Assembly: GCA_900754605.1 (NCBI GenBank)
Contig: CAAEDK010000071.1
Span: 1 to 64,000, forward strand
DNA length: 64,000 bases
Reading direction: 5' to 3'
DNA from: an uncultured Oscillospiraceae bacterium
GTDB taxonomy: Bacteria; Bacillota_A; Clostridia; Oscillospirales; Oscillospiraceae
Shown piece after piece: positions 17,399 through 26,093 of this stretch. The notes under the pieces were generated by a model that worked only from the letters and a program-made list of their open reading frames with translations, had not been told where the DNA came from and searched no databases. Positions within the stretch are counted from its first letter, which is position 1. Each line of letters opens with the position of its first letter. Made by a program: the position numbers and the translations under genes.

Positions 17399-18721
17399 TC
17401 AGCGCAGGAACTGTTCCATGGGGCGGCCATCCGCCTGGGGCAGTTCAACGCCCAGGAGCTTGGCGTAGGTGGGAGCCTCGTCCACCACCAGGCCGCGCTC
17501 CAGCGTGACGCCGCAGCGGAAGTCCGGCCCCTTGGCCACGAACACCGGCTGGGCGCCGAAGTCCGGCAGATAGCCGTGGGTGGCCCGGCCGAAGCGGTAG
17601 TCATCCACGTCGAAATTCTGGACCAGCGGACGCACGGCCTTGTCGCCGAAGGAGGTGTAGCCGTCGCTTTCCAGCACGAAGCTGAAGCCGCCGTACAGAT
17701 GCTCCTTCTCCCGGGCCTCCTCAGCGGTGTAGATATGTCCGATGCCGTAGACGCCCTCCTCCTGGAGGGCCTTCAGGTGGTCGTAGACGGCCTGCTTCAG
17801 CGCGGCGTCATCCGGGTCCTTCAGATAGACGTTGGCGGACATGGCGTTGGAGAAGCAGTAGGCCCGCCAGTCCAGCACCTTGCCGTCTGCATCGGTGTCG
17901 ATGAAGCCGCCGTCTGCCAGCAGCACGTTCAGGTTGATGGCCCGGCAGATGTCCCGCTGGCCGTGGTCGCTGACCAGGACGAGGTTGGTGTCCTGGGCCA
18001 CGCCGGCATCCTCGCAGGTGCGCATCAGCTCGCCCAGGTAGCGGTCATGGTTGGCCCGGGCCTCGTCCAGATAGCTGCTGAACACGCCGTGGCCATGGCG
18101 GTAGGAGTCGAAGGTGCCGGTGTGGACGAACAGGACCTCCGGGGCATGCTCCCGGATGACATCGCAGGCCACACGGATATTGAAATCGTCGATCTGGGGC
18201 CACTGCATGAAGTTTTTCTTGCCGCCCTTTTCATAGCCCTTGGGCAGATACTGGGCGTTGCGCTGGATAATGTCCAGCATGGCCTCGCTGGATCCGGCAT
18301 CTGCAAAGCTGCTGCGCAGAGTATCGCCGGGGTTGGGCATCCAGTACTCGGCCATCAGCCAGTCGATATTGGGGTTCCCCGCCGTGACGGGCCAGGAGAT
18401 CGCGCCGGTGGTGTAGCCCTGCTTTTTGGCGGCGGCAAAGATGTCCTCCACATGGATGTTCTTGCTGAACCACAGCCACTGGGTGTCCTTATTGGTGGTG
18501 GTGAAATTGAAGTTGCTGGTGACGCCGTGCTTACCGACGTAGCAGCCGGTCACCATAGAGACGTGGGCGGGATAGGTGACGGAGGGATAGATGGTCCGCA
18601 TACCACCGGTGACCTCGCAGCCGCCGGCCAGATACTTCTGGAAATTGGGCAGCTGCCGCAGGGCGTCTACGTCCTCACAGACCATGGCGTCAGCGGAAAA
18701 GACTAGGATTCTTTTTTTCAT
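17399..18721 (-). CDS. Alkaline-phosphatase-superfamily phosphodiesterase
   Basis: A 440-residue nucleotide pyrophosphatase/phosphodiesterase-type enzyme. Metal ligands and nucleophile are all present: D11 (FSADAM), T49 in YPSVTYPAHVSMVTG, an Asp and a His in DSYRHGHG, SDHGQ and the late THGYLPDF histidine. No signal peptide is seen, so it acts in the cytoplasm. It probably removes or transfers a phosphate-linked group on a solute brought in by the neighbouring ABC importer. AAAGGAGC lies before the ATG. Confidence 0.88.
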   Translation of the reverse strand: MKKRILVFSADAMVCEDVDALRQLPNFQKYLAGGCEVTGGMRTIYPSVTYPAHVSMVTGCYVGKHGVTSNFNFTTTNKDTQWLWFSKNIHVEDIFAAAKKQGYTTGAISWPVTAGNPNIDWLMAEYWMPNPGDTLRSSFADAGSSEAMLDIIQRNAQYLPKGYEKGGKKNFMQWPQIDDFNIRVACDVIREHAPEVLFVHTGTFDSYRHGHGVFSSYLDEARANHDRYLGELMRTCEDAGVAQDTNLVLVSDHGQRDICRAINLNVLLADGGFIDTDADGKVLDWRAYCFSNAMSANVYLKDPDDAALKQAVYDHLKALQEEGVYGIGHIYTAEEAREKEHLYGGFSFVLESDGYTSFGDKAVRPLVQNFDVDDYRFGRATHGYLPDFGAQPVFVAKGPDFRCGVTLERGLVVDEAPTYAKLLGVELPQADGRPMEQFLR

Positions 18722-18772
18722 GAGAAATACAGCTCCTTTGTACAGAAAAACAAGTTTTGGGACGTGAAACGG

Positions 18773-19393
18773 TCACGCTTCTTCGGAGTAGAGCAGCTCG
18801 TTTGCTCCGGGCCATACCAGGGATACCGTCACTGCCGCCAGAGCGCCCAGCCCGAACAGCAGGTAGAGCAGGAAGGAGACGGGGTAGAGCAGCGCGAACA
18901 GGAAGATGCTGCCATACAGCGCCAGGGTGGCCAGGACCGTCTGGGGCAGGCAGAGGACAGCCAGGTCCACGGCGCCCCGCAGGGCCTGGCGCCCAGAAAG
19001 GGACTTGTCTGCCAGCAGCGGGATCAAATAGACGGCAACGCCCCCTGCGAGGAACAGGGATACCCACAGCGCGGTCTGCAAGGCGGCTTTCCCACTGCCC
19101 ATGGCATCCTGTAAGGCCACGCACCAGAACATGACCAGCAGGTATCCCGCAGCGGCCGCCTCCAGCATGAGGCCCCGCCAGAAGCAGGCGCGGAACAGGC
19201 TGCGGAATTCCCGAAAACGGTCAAGGTCGCAGGTGCCGTCCATGATGCGCATCAGCACGCCGTGCAGCGCCAAAAGGGACGGGCCGATGGTGATCAGGGG
19301 CAGGGAAAAGACGGCGGCAGCAATGCTGAGCAACATCAGGTTTTTCCACTCTTCACCAAACAGGCGTTTTAAGGTCAAAACAGTATCGCGCAT
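18773..19393 (-). CDS. DUF624 (YesL-like) membrane protein
   Basis: A 206-residue protein with about five hydrophobic segments (residues about 17-45, 70-95, 103-125, 138-165, 170-195) and the DUF624 start pattern of a short amphipathic lead followed by LMLLSIAAAVFSLPLITIGPSLLAL. Genes of this family usually sit beside carbohydrate ABC importers in Firmicutes, as here, and their precise role is unknown. GGAGAG precedes the ATG. Confidence 0.85.
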   Translation of the reverse strand: MRDTVLTLKRLFGEEWKNLMLLSIAAAVFSLPLITIGPSLLALHGVLMRIMDGTCDLDRFREFRSLFRACFWRGLMLEAAAAGYLLVMFWCVALQDAMGSGKAALQTALWVSLFLAGGVAVYLIPLLADKSLSGRQALRGAVDLAVLCLPQTVLATLALYGSIFLFALLYPVSFLLYLLFGLGALAAVTVSLVWPGANELLYSEEA

Positions 19394-19417
19394 AAAGCTC
19401 TCCTATGATGGGTCATC

Positions 19418-20467
19418 TCAAGAAAGTATCTCGTGCCCGTCCGATGGCGGCTCGGGCAGGGAGGGAAGGTCCCGGAGCAGCTGGGTCTGGACATCATATG
19501 TGCCGTCTCCGCTGGTGGAGATGCGGACTGCTCCGTCGATGAAATTATAATAGATCTTGGCGCCGCTGGCAAGATACCGGGCAGAGACGGTCTGGCTGGC
19601 GATGCTGTCGAACAGGCCCACTGCGGCCCGGGGAGACAGGGCCTCCACGAAGGCCTTGCAGTTGGAGGTGTCCTTGCCGTGGTGGTCCATTTTCACGATG
19701 TCTGTGTGCAGCGCTGCGCCGTAGTCCTCCGCCAGCCGTTTTTCCGCGGTGGTGTAGAGATCCCCGCTGGTCCAGAAGGAGGAGTCCCCATAGGTCAGGC
19801 GCATGGCGATCGAGCAGTCGTTGGCGTCCTGTGCGCCGGCTGCCACCTGCTGGGTGGCGCCCTCTGCCGGTCCGTAGACCTCGACCAGGACGTCGCTGCC
19901 GAAGGAGAAGCTGTCCCCCTCCCGCAAGATCTCACAGGGGATATCCAGCTCCTGGATCTTGTCCATCACGTCCCGGTAGCCCTGGCTATCATATTCATGG
20001 CCGTTGGTGTAGACTTTTCCGATGGGGAAGGCGTCCGCCACGGTGCAGAAACCGCCGATATGGTCGGCATGGGGATGGGACAGCACCAGCACGTCGATCT
20101 GGGACACATCCATCCGGCGCAGCTGGTCCACCACCTCCTGCCCGCCCAGGGCGTTGCCGCAGTCCACCAGCAGGACCTGCCCCTCCGGAGAGGTATAGAC
20201 GGTGCTGTCACCGGTGGAGATAGGGATCTCCTGGCCGGCGGGGGAGTACATCTGCGTCAGGGACAGGTACCGGGCGGTGAGCCGTCCGGCATCCTGCGCG
20301 GTATCAAAGACGGCGTCTGAAAGGTCGGCGGGAGCGTCCGGGGCCGCCACCGGCGTTTCCGCGGGAGGGGGGGATTCCGGGACGTCCGGCGCCGGGTCAG
20401 CGGAGCCACCGCAGCCGGACAGCAGAAGGCTCAGGCATAGGGTCCAATAAAAAAAGCGCTTTTTCAT
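19418..20467 (-). CDS. Metallo-beta-lactamase-fold lipoprotein
   Basis: A 349-residue protein with a lipoprotein signal (SLLLSGC, lipid Cys about residue 19), a Pro/Ala-rich linker and a ComEC-type metallo-beta-lactamase domain with SHPHADHIGG (HxHxDH), later MDHHGKDTS and YTSPEGQVLLVDCGN. It is anchored outside the membrane, so it probably acts on an extracellular phosphodiester or ester before uptake. The start at 20467 has AGAGGTGA upstream; a start 15 bases earlier is possible. It lies between the solute-binding protein and DUF624 genes of the importer operon. Confidence 0.85.
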   Translation of the reverse strand: MKKRFFYWTLCLSLLLSGCGGSADPAPDVPESPPPAETPVAAPDAPADLSDAVFDTAQDAGRLTARYLSLTQMYSPAGQEIPISTGDSTVYTSPEGQVLLVDCGNALGGQEVVDQLRRMDVSQIDVLVLSHPHADHIGGFCTVADAFPIGKVYTNGHEYDSQGYRDVMDKIQELDIPCEILREGDSFSFGSDVLVEVYGPAEGATQQVAAGAQDANDCSIAMRLTYGDSSFWTSGDLYTTAEKRLAEDYGAALHTDIVKMDHHGKDTSNCKAFVEALSPRAAVGLFDSIASQTVSARYLASGAKIYYNFIDGAVRISTSGDGTYDVQTQLLRDLPSLPEPPSDGHEILS

Positions 20468-20556
20468 AGCTTCACCTCTCACAACTCACGAAAAGGCGAG
20501 AGGCAGGGGGAAGCCCCCTGCCTCTCGAAACAGTGATACGGGTGGGATGGGATCGA

Positions 20557-21945
20557 TCAGGGGTTGGACATGTTGTACAGCTCGATGGCTTCCTGAATGG
20601 TCTCCTGAGCGGTCTTGATCACCTCGTCGATGTTGGCCTTGGGATCGCTGGCCACCGTCTCCACAGCCAGCTTGTTGGCGGACTTCATCTCGTTGGAGAT
20701 GGGGATGTAGGGGTTGGTGGCGGAGTCATCGGACTTGGACAGGGAGTCATAGACGCCGGTGACAGCGGGGAACACGTTCTCCACATAGGCCTTGTAAGTC
20801 TCGCTGGTGTAAGCCTCCTGGTTGGGAGCGAGGTAGCCGGTGTCGGCGGCGAAGGAGGCAGCCTGCTCGCCGGTGCTGGCGAACTTGATGAAGTCATAGG
20901 CGCCCTGCTTGACGGCCTCATCAGCGGTGTTGCAGATGAACAGGCCAGTGCCGCCGGCGGGCTCGCCGGAGCGCTTGCCGTTCTCAGTGGCGGAGACCAT
21001 GGGCATGATGCCCACCTCGAAGCTGCCGTTCACAGCATTCAGGACCTTGGTGGTCATGGACACCACGCCGATGAACATGGCGCAGTCGCCGCTGGCCATC
21101 TGGGGGATGACCTCGGCCTGATAGTCAGAGCCGTAGGGGACGCACAGCTTCTCGGCATGGAGCTTCTGATACACGCCGAGCATGTTGGCCATGGCATCGT
21201 GGACGGTGGCATCAGAGGTGTACAGGCACTCCGTGATGCGCTCGGAGCCGATGCCGTTGTTGTTATTGTAGGCCTGGATGCCCTCGCGGCCCAGAGCGGC
21301 GTTGACATAGAAGCCATCGGGATGGAAGCCCACGCCGTAGGTGGTGAAGCCGCCCTTGACCAGCTTGGCGCTGGCGTCATACAGGTCATTCATGCTCTGG
21401 ATCTCGTTGGGGTCGATACCGGCCTCAGCCAGCATATCCTTGTTGTAGTAGATGCCGGGATAGCTGTAGCCGATGGGATAGCCCACCTGGTTGCCGTCGT
21501 TGTCGCAGTAAGCGGTGCGGATGGCTTCCCAGGTGCTCTCCAGCTCAGGCCAGCCCTGGCTGTCGGCATCGATGAAGCCCTGGAGGGGCGTGCAATACTC
21601 GGAGTTAGCATACATGGCCACGTTCTCCACAGGGCCGGAGAAGATCGCGGGGAGATCTGCCTGAGAGGTGGATTGCAGCTTGGCGTTCAGCTCTGCCTGC
21701 TTGCCCTGATACTCGATGGTGACATGATAGGCGTCCTGGCTCTCATTGTAGGCGTCGATGACCTTCTGGAGGAGTTTGACGTTGCTCTCACCGAAGGAAG
21801 TCCACCAGAGGACCTCCACGGGACCGTCGGAGGCATTTTGTTCCGGATCGGGGGTCTCCGGTTCTGCGGGAGCGGTCTGCCCGCCGCAGGCGACGAGGCT
21901 CAGTGCCATTGCAAGAGCGAGGATCAAAGTGATGATCTTTTTCAT
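20557..21945 (-). CDS. ABC importer extracellular solute-binding lipoprotein
   Basis: A 462-residue family 1 (UgpB/MalE-like) solute-binding protein. Its lipoprotein signal ends ALSLVACGG, followed by an acidic linker and the binding domain (VEVLWWTSFGESNVKLLQKVIDAYN, then GIYYNKDMLAEAGIDP). The ligand is a sugar or glycerol-phosphate-type compound by family. The operon's phosphodiesterase and metallo-beta-lactamase lipoprotein favour a phosphorylated or phosphodiester ligand, but that is inference. It follows the two permease genes. Confidence 0.92.
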   Translation of the reverse strand: MKKIITLILALAMALSLVACGGQTAPAEPETPDPEQNASDGPVEVLWWTSFGESNVKLLQKVIDAYNESQDAYHVTIEYQGKQAELNAKLQSTSQADLPAIFSGPVENVAMYANSEYCTPLQGFIDADSQGWPELESTWEAIRTAYCDNDGNQVGYPIGYSYPGIYYNKDMLAEAGIDPNEIQSMNDLYDASAKLVKGGFTTYGVGFHPDGFYVNAALGREGIQAYNNNNGIGSERITECLYTSDATVHDAMANMLGVYQKLHAEKLCVPYGSDYQAEVIPQMASGDCAMFIGVVSMTTKVLNAVNGSFEVGIMPMVSATENGKRSGEPAGGTGLFICNTADEAVKQGAYDFIKFASTGEQAASFAADTGYLAPNQEAYTSETYKAYVENVFPAVTGVYDSLSKSDDSATNPYIPISNEMKSANKLAVETVASDPKANIDEVIKTAQETIQEAIELYNMSNP

Positions 21946-22014
21946 GACGAAATTCCTTTTCTTTTTTGGTATTATAAAAGCACTTTCGTGACTTTTATCG
22001 AAGAAACAGGCCGG

Positions 22015-22848
22015 TCAGCCCTTCAGGCCGCCAGCGGTCATGCCCTTGATGATGTAATCCTGTCCGAAGATGTAGATCAGGGTGGAGGGGATGATGGCGA
22101 TCACAGCGCCGGCCAGGATGTGGCCGTAGTTCACCACGTCCGCGTCCACCAGATAGGAGATGCCCAGCTGGATGGTGCGCATGGAATCCTCGTTGGTCAC
22201 CAGCATCGGCCAGAAGTACTGATTGTAGATCTGCACGAACAGGTAGACAGCCAGGGAGGAGATGGTGGGGATGGACAGGGGGACGGCGATGTGGAACAGG
22301 AAGCCCATGTCGCTGCACCCGTCCAGCGTGGCGGCCTCCCGGTAGTCCTTCGGCAGGGTCATGAAGTATTGGCGCATCAGGAAGATGGCCGTGCCGGAGA
22401 TCAGGGAGGGAAACACCAGGCCCAGATAGGTGTTGGTGAGGTTCATGTTCTGGATGGTCACATAGTTGGTGATGACCACCACCTCGCCGGGGATCATCGT
22501 GGTCATCAGCACCAGGGTGAACAGCTGCTTTTTGAAGGGGAAATCAAAGCAGACGAAGCCGTAGGCCGCCAGACACGAGAACACGATCTGCGCGATGATG
22601 CAGATGAGGCACACGATGGCGGAGTTTTTCAGATAGTGCATGATGGGGATCTGATGAAAGACCTCGAAATAGCTTTGCAGCGTGGGGGAGGACGTGATCA
22701 GACGCAGGGGATAGGTCATCAGGTCCTGATCTGTCTGGATCGAGAAGCAGACGCCGATGATCAGTGGAGAGATGAACAGCAGTCCGATGATGGTCTTGAT
22801 GAGAAAGGAGGCGGCAGCGCCAGCTTTTTTCTTTTGTCTTGGCGTCAC
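22015..22848 (-). CDS. ABC importer permease, MalG type
   Basis: A 277-residue binding-protein-dependent permease with six hydrophobic segments. The coupling-helix EAA motif reads YREAATLDGCSDMGFLFHIAVPLSIP. It starts with GTG at 22848, overlapping the stop of the upstream permease gene (GTGA). It pairs with the MalF-type permease to form the channel; the ATPase is probably the separately encoded MsmK/UgpC-like protein at 30507. Confidence 0.92.
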   Translation of the reverse strand: MTPRQKKKAGAAASFLIKTIIGLLFISPLIIGVCFSIQTDQDLMTYPLRLITSSPTLQSYFEVFHQIPIMHYLKNSAIVCLICIIAQIVFSCLAAYGFVCFDFPFKKQLFTLVLMTTMIPGEVVVITNYVTIQNMNLTNTYLGLVFPSLISGTAIFLMRQYFMTLPKDYREAATLDGCSDMGFLFHIAVPLSIPTISSLAVYLFVQIYNQYFWPMLVTNEDSMRTIQLGISYLVDADVVNYGHILAGAVIAIIPSTLIYIFGQDYIIKGMTAGGLKG

Positions 22849-23744
22849 TGGTAATGCACCACCTTTTTCTCCATCGCGAACTGGATCCGCGTGATCAGGA
22901 AGATCAGGCCGAACAGGACCAGAGCCTGTACGCAGGCCGTTTCGAACCGTCCGTTCGTGATGGCGTTTTCATAGATGTAATAGATGAGGTTCTTCGTGGA
23001 GTTGGCGGGACCGCCCTGGGTCAGCAGCCGGATCTGAGCGAAGCTCTTGAAAGAGCTGCCGATGTTCAAAAACAGCACGAAGAAGATCTGGGGGGAGGCC
23101 AGGGGCAGGATGATGTCCTTGATCCGCCGCAGGGGACCGGCGCCGTCTAGGAAGGCGCTTTCCAGCAGGTCCTCAGAGACGTTGCGGAAGCCCACCAGCA
23201 GGAAGATGAAGCTGACGCCGATGTGCATCCAGATGGTCATAGCGCACACGGACCACAGCGCCTGGGGAGATTCGTTGGTCCAGGCGATGTTGGTGCCCAG
23301 CAGGTTGTTCAGCAGGCCGTTCTTCTGCCGGTAGATGAACAGGAAGATCGCGGCGGCCGGAGAAGAGGCGATGGCCATGGGCAGGGCGTACATCGTCTGA
23401 TAAAACTTGGAGAAGCGGACCTTCTTGGTGGCCAGGAGCGCAAACACCATGGCGATGCAGAAGGTGAACACCAGGTTGATAGCGGCCATCTTCAGCGTGA
23501 TGACCACCACGTCCCAGAAGGAGCTTTTGGTCAGCACGCGGATCCAGTTGTCAAAGCCCACCCACTGGGTGAAATTGCCTGCCTTGTCCGTCAGGGCGAA
23601 GGAGAGGACGATGGCTTTGATGAACGGATAGAAAGTGAACAACGTGAACAGCGCCATTGCGGGAGCGATCAGCAGATAGGGCAGCGGTTTGACCTGGCTC
23701 AGCCTACGCTCCTTCTGCTTGCCGGAGGGGGGAGTGTGAGACAA
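22845..23744 (-). CDS. ABC importer permease, MalF type
   Basis: A 299-residue permease with six hydrophobic segments and the EAA motif near SEDLLESAFLDGAGPLRRIKDIILPLASP. The best start is a TTG at 23744 with GAAGGG upstream; no ATG fits the N-terminus. It is the first gene of the leftward importer operon, which continues through the second permease, the binding protein, the lipoprotein, DUF624, the phosphodiesterase and the isomerase. Confidence 0.9.
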   Translation of the reverse strand: MSHTPPSGKQKERRLSQVKPLPYLLIAPAMALFTLFTFYPFIKAIVLSFALTDKAGNFTQWVGFDNWIRVLTKSSFWDVVVITLKMAAINLVFTFCIAMVFALLATKKVRFSKFYQTMYALPMAIASSPAAAIFLFIYRQKNGLLNNLLGTNIAWTNESPQALWSVCAMTIWMHIGVSFIFLLVGFRNVSEDLLESAFLDGAGPLRRIKDIILPLASPQIFFVLFLNIGSSFKSFAQIRLLTQGGPANSTKNLIYYIYENAITNGRFETACVQALVLFGLIFLITRIQFAMEKKVVHYQ

Positions 23745-23874
23745 TATGGTACCCTTCTTTCATACTTGTGTGGCTGCCTGCGCCGCGGCTCCGGGGCATC
23801 GCTCCGGAACGGCGGTCCAGGCAAAGGCGGGAAGGAAAGGCGCGTGGGAGGCAGGACGGCGCAGTACAAAAGCT

Positions 23875-23903
23875 ATAATATCCCACAGCGAGGTTGCCGT
23901 CCA
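23875..23903 (-). promoter_or_regulatory. Possible promoter of the importer operon
   Basis: On the minus strand, TGGACG (23903-23898) and TATTAT (23880-23875) are 17 bases apart, about 130 bases before the TTG start. The -35 is weak, and read-through from the upstream SDR gene is possible. Confidence 0.4.
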
Positions 23904-23933
23904 CCTGTTTTTTGTAAAATATATGTAAGATCT

Positions 23934-24680
23934 TTACATATACAGGCCGCCGTTGACGTTCATGGAGTCGCCGGTGACATAGTCGGACAGGTCACTGGCG
24001 TAGAACAGCACGGCATTGGCGATATCCTCCGCAGTGCCATACCGGCCCAGGGGGATATAGGTCTTGGGATCCACCTTGGACCAGGAGAGGGTCTTGCCCA
24101 TGGGGGTGAGGATATTGCCGGGGCAGACAGCGTTGGAGGTGATATGGTAGGGCGCGCCCCGCAGTGCGAAGCACTTGCTCAGGTTCAGGATGCCGGCCTT
24201 GGCGCAGGCGTAAGAGGCATCCGAGCTGCGGCCGCCCCGCAACGCCGCCAGAGAGGACATATGGACCAGCTTGCCGTAGCCCTGCTCTTTCATGATGGCG
24301 AACACCGCCTGGGTGACGAAGAACATGGACTTCAGGTCGATGTCCATCATCCGGTCCCAGCTCTCCAGCGTGATCTCCTCGATGGGCGTGGAGCCGGCGA
24401 TGCCGGCCACGTTGACCAGGATGTCGATACGGCCGAAGAGGGCCCGGGCCTGGGCGACCTTTTCCGGGATCTTCTCGAACTCCGCCACGTTGAATTCCAG
24501 TGCCTTGGCCTCGCAGCCCTTGGCACAGAGGTCATCTGCCACGGCCTGGGCGGAGGGGAGATCCATATCCGCCAGGATCACTTTCGCACCGTGCTCAGCC
24601 AAGCGCCGGGCGCTGGCCTCGCCGATGCCCCGGCCGCCGCCGGTGATGACGGCAACCTTGCCATCCAGTAATTGACTCAT
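23934..24680 (-). CDS. Short-chain dehydrogenase/reductase
   Basis: A 248-residue classical SDR. It has the cofactor loop TGGGRGIG, ADMD at the end of the second strand (Asp favours NAD over NADP), NVAG, catalytic Ser in HMSSLAAL and YACAK, and a C-terminal VTGDSMNVNGGLYM. It oxidises or reduces a sugar, polyol or small hydroxyketone. It lies 24 bases after the dehydrogenase E3 gene, so it is probably in the same operon. If that complex is an acetoin dehydrogenase, a 2,3-butanediol or acetoin reductase role would fit, but family alone cannot decide. Confidence 0.9.
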   Translation of the reverse strand: MSQLLDGKVAVITGGGRGIGEASARRLAEHGAKVILADMDLPSAQAVADDLCAKGCEAKALEFNVAEFEKIPEKVAQARALFGRIDILVNVAGIAGSTPIEEITLESWDRMMDIDLKSMFFVTQAVFAIMKEQGYGKLVHMSSLAALRGGRSSDASYACAKAGILNLSKCFALRGAPYHITSNAVCPGNILTPMGKTLSWSKVDPKTYIPLGRYGTAEDIANAVLFYASDLSDYVTGDSMNVNGGLYM

Positions 24681-24704
24681 GCTTTCAAGCCTCCAATTTT
24701 ACAG

Positions 24705-26075
24705 TTATCCCTTGTGGACCGACATGCCGAACGCATCCAGCGCCGCTTCCCGGACCATTTCACAAAGGGAGGGGTGGGCAACGATCATACGCTCCCACTG
24801 CTCCGCCGTCAGACCGTCTGCCACTGCGGAGGTGGCCAGCGCGATCATCTCCGAGGCGTTCTCGCCCACGATGGTCATGCCCAGGGTCTTGCGGGAGGTG
24901 CGGTCCATCACGGCGAACACGCTGCCCTTGGCGCCTTCCGCCAGAGCCATGCCGTTGGCCTCGTAATTGAAAGAACCCAGCACGGGATCGTAGCCTGCCG
25001 CCTTGGCTGCCTCTGTCGTCAGTCCCACAGAGGCGAAGCAGGGGATGGTGTAGGTGCAGACAGGCACCGGGACGGTGCCCATGGGCTTATCCTCGCCCAG
25101 GATGTCCGCCAGCGCGGCCTCGCCCTCGGCATAGGCGGCATGGGCCAGCTGATAGCCGCCCACCACGTCGCCGATGGCATACACGCCGGGAAGATTGGTG
25201 CGCTGGTGGCTGTCCACCACGATGCACTTCTTCTCATCCAGCGCCAGCCCCAGGGCTGCCGCGTCTATACCGCTGAGGTTGGTCCGGCGGCCGGCGGCCA
25301 TGAGGACCTGTTCGCAGTCGGTAGAGCCTTCCTGGCCATCTGTCTCGTAGACGGCCCGCAGGAGGGGATCGTTCTTCTCCACCCGCAGCATCTTGGTGCC
25401 GGTGAGCAGGCGGATGCCCAGCTTCTTCAGCTCCTTGAGGACGATGCGGACGGCTTCCTTCTGTTCCCGGGGCATCAGCTCCGGCATCATCTCTACCACC
25501 GTGACCTCGGTGCCGTAGGCGGCAAAGGCGCAGGCCAGCTCCAGCCCGATCACGCCGCCGCCCATGACCACCATGCTGCGGGGGAGCTTTTGCAGGCCCA
25601 GCGCGCCGGTGGAATCGATGCAGTGCTCATGGCCGGGCACCGGGATCATCATCGGCTCCGATCCGGTGGCGATGACCACGTGCTTGCCCTGATACTCCTG
25701 GCCGTTGCAGGCCACGACCCGGTCCGCCTTCAGCTGGGCGGTGCCGGACACCAGCTCCACACCGTGCTTCTTCATCAGGAACTGGACGCCGCCCACCAGC
25801 TTGCCGGTGACCTCGCTCTTGCCCTGCTGGATCTTGCGGAAGCTGAAGCTGCCCGCATCCCGGAAGATGCCGCGGTCCACCAGGGAGCGGACCTTCTCCA
25901 TGGCGATAGCCTTGTCCACCAGATATTTGGTGGGGATACAGCCTACGTTCAGGCAGGTGCCACCCACATGCTCCTTCTCGAACAGGGCGACCTTGCATCC
26001 GCGCTTGGCGGCATTGATGGCCAGGGAGTAACCGCCCGGGCCGCCGCCGATGACTAAGATATCAAATTGCTGCAT
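24705..26075 (-). CDS. Dihydrolipoamide dehydrogenase (E3)
   Basis: A 456-residue flavoprotein disulfide reductase. It has an FAD-binding GGGPGGYSLAI at the N-terminus, redox disulfide GGTCLNVGCIPTK, a GGGVIGLELA NAD-binding loop, GDVVGGYQLAHAA, and the C-terminal dimerisation domain with AHPSLCEM containing the catalytic His. It reoxidises dihydrolipoyl groups on the E2 encoded just upstream and reduces NAD. It is the fourth gene of the E1 alpha-E1 beta-E2-E3 operon. Confidence 0.95.
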   Translation of the reverse strand: MQQFDILVIGGGPGGYSLAINAAKRGCKVALFEKEHVGGTCLNVGCIPTKYLVDKAIAMEKVRSLVDRGIFRDAGSFSFRKIQQGKSEVTGKLVGGVQFLMKKHGVELVSGTAQLKADRVVACNGQEYQGKHVVIATGSEPMMIPVPGHEHCIDSTGALGLQKLPRSMVVMGGGVIGLELACAFAAYGTEVTVVEMMPELMPREQKEAVRIVLKELKKLGIRLLTGTKMLRVEKNDPLLRAVYETDGQEGSTDCEQVLMAAGRRTNLSGIDAAALGLALDEKKCIVVDSHQRTNLPGVYAIGDVVGGYQLAHAAYAEGEAALADILGEDKPMGTVPVPVCTYTIPCFASVGLTTEAAKAAGYDPVLGSFNYEANGMALAEGAKGSVFAVMDRTSRKTLGMTIVGENASEMIALATSAVADGLTAEQWERMIVAHPSLCEMVREAALDAFGMSVHKG

Positions 26076-26093
26076 ATCGCGTATCGACCTCCA

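Noticed and set aside
20533..22854. A 773-codon rightward open frame opposite the importer genes
   Set aside because: It is the antisense of well-supported permease and binding-protein genes in GC-rich DNA; its composition (Gly/His/Val/Asp-rich) is typical of such shadows.
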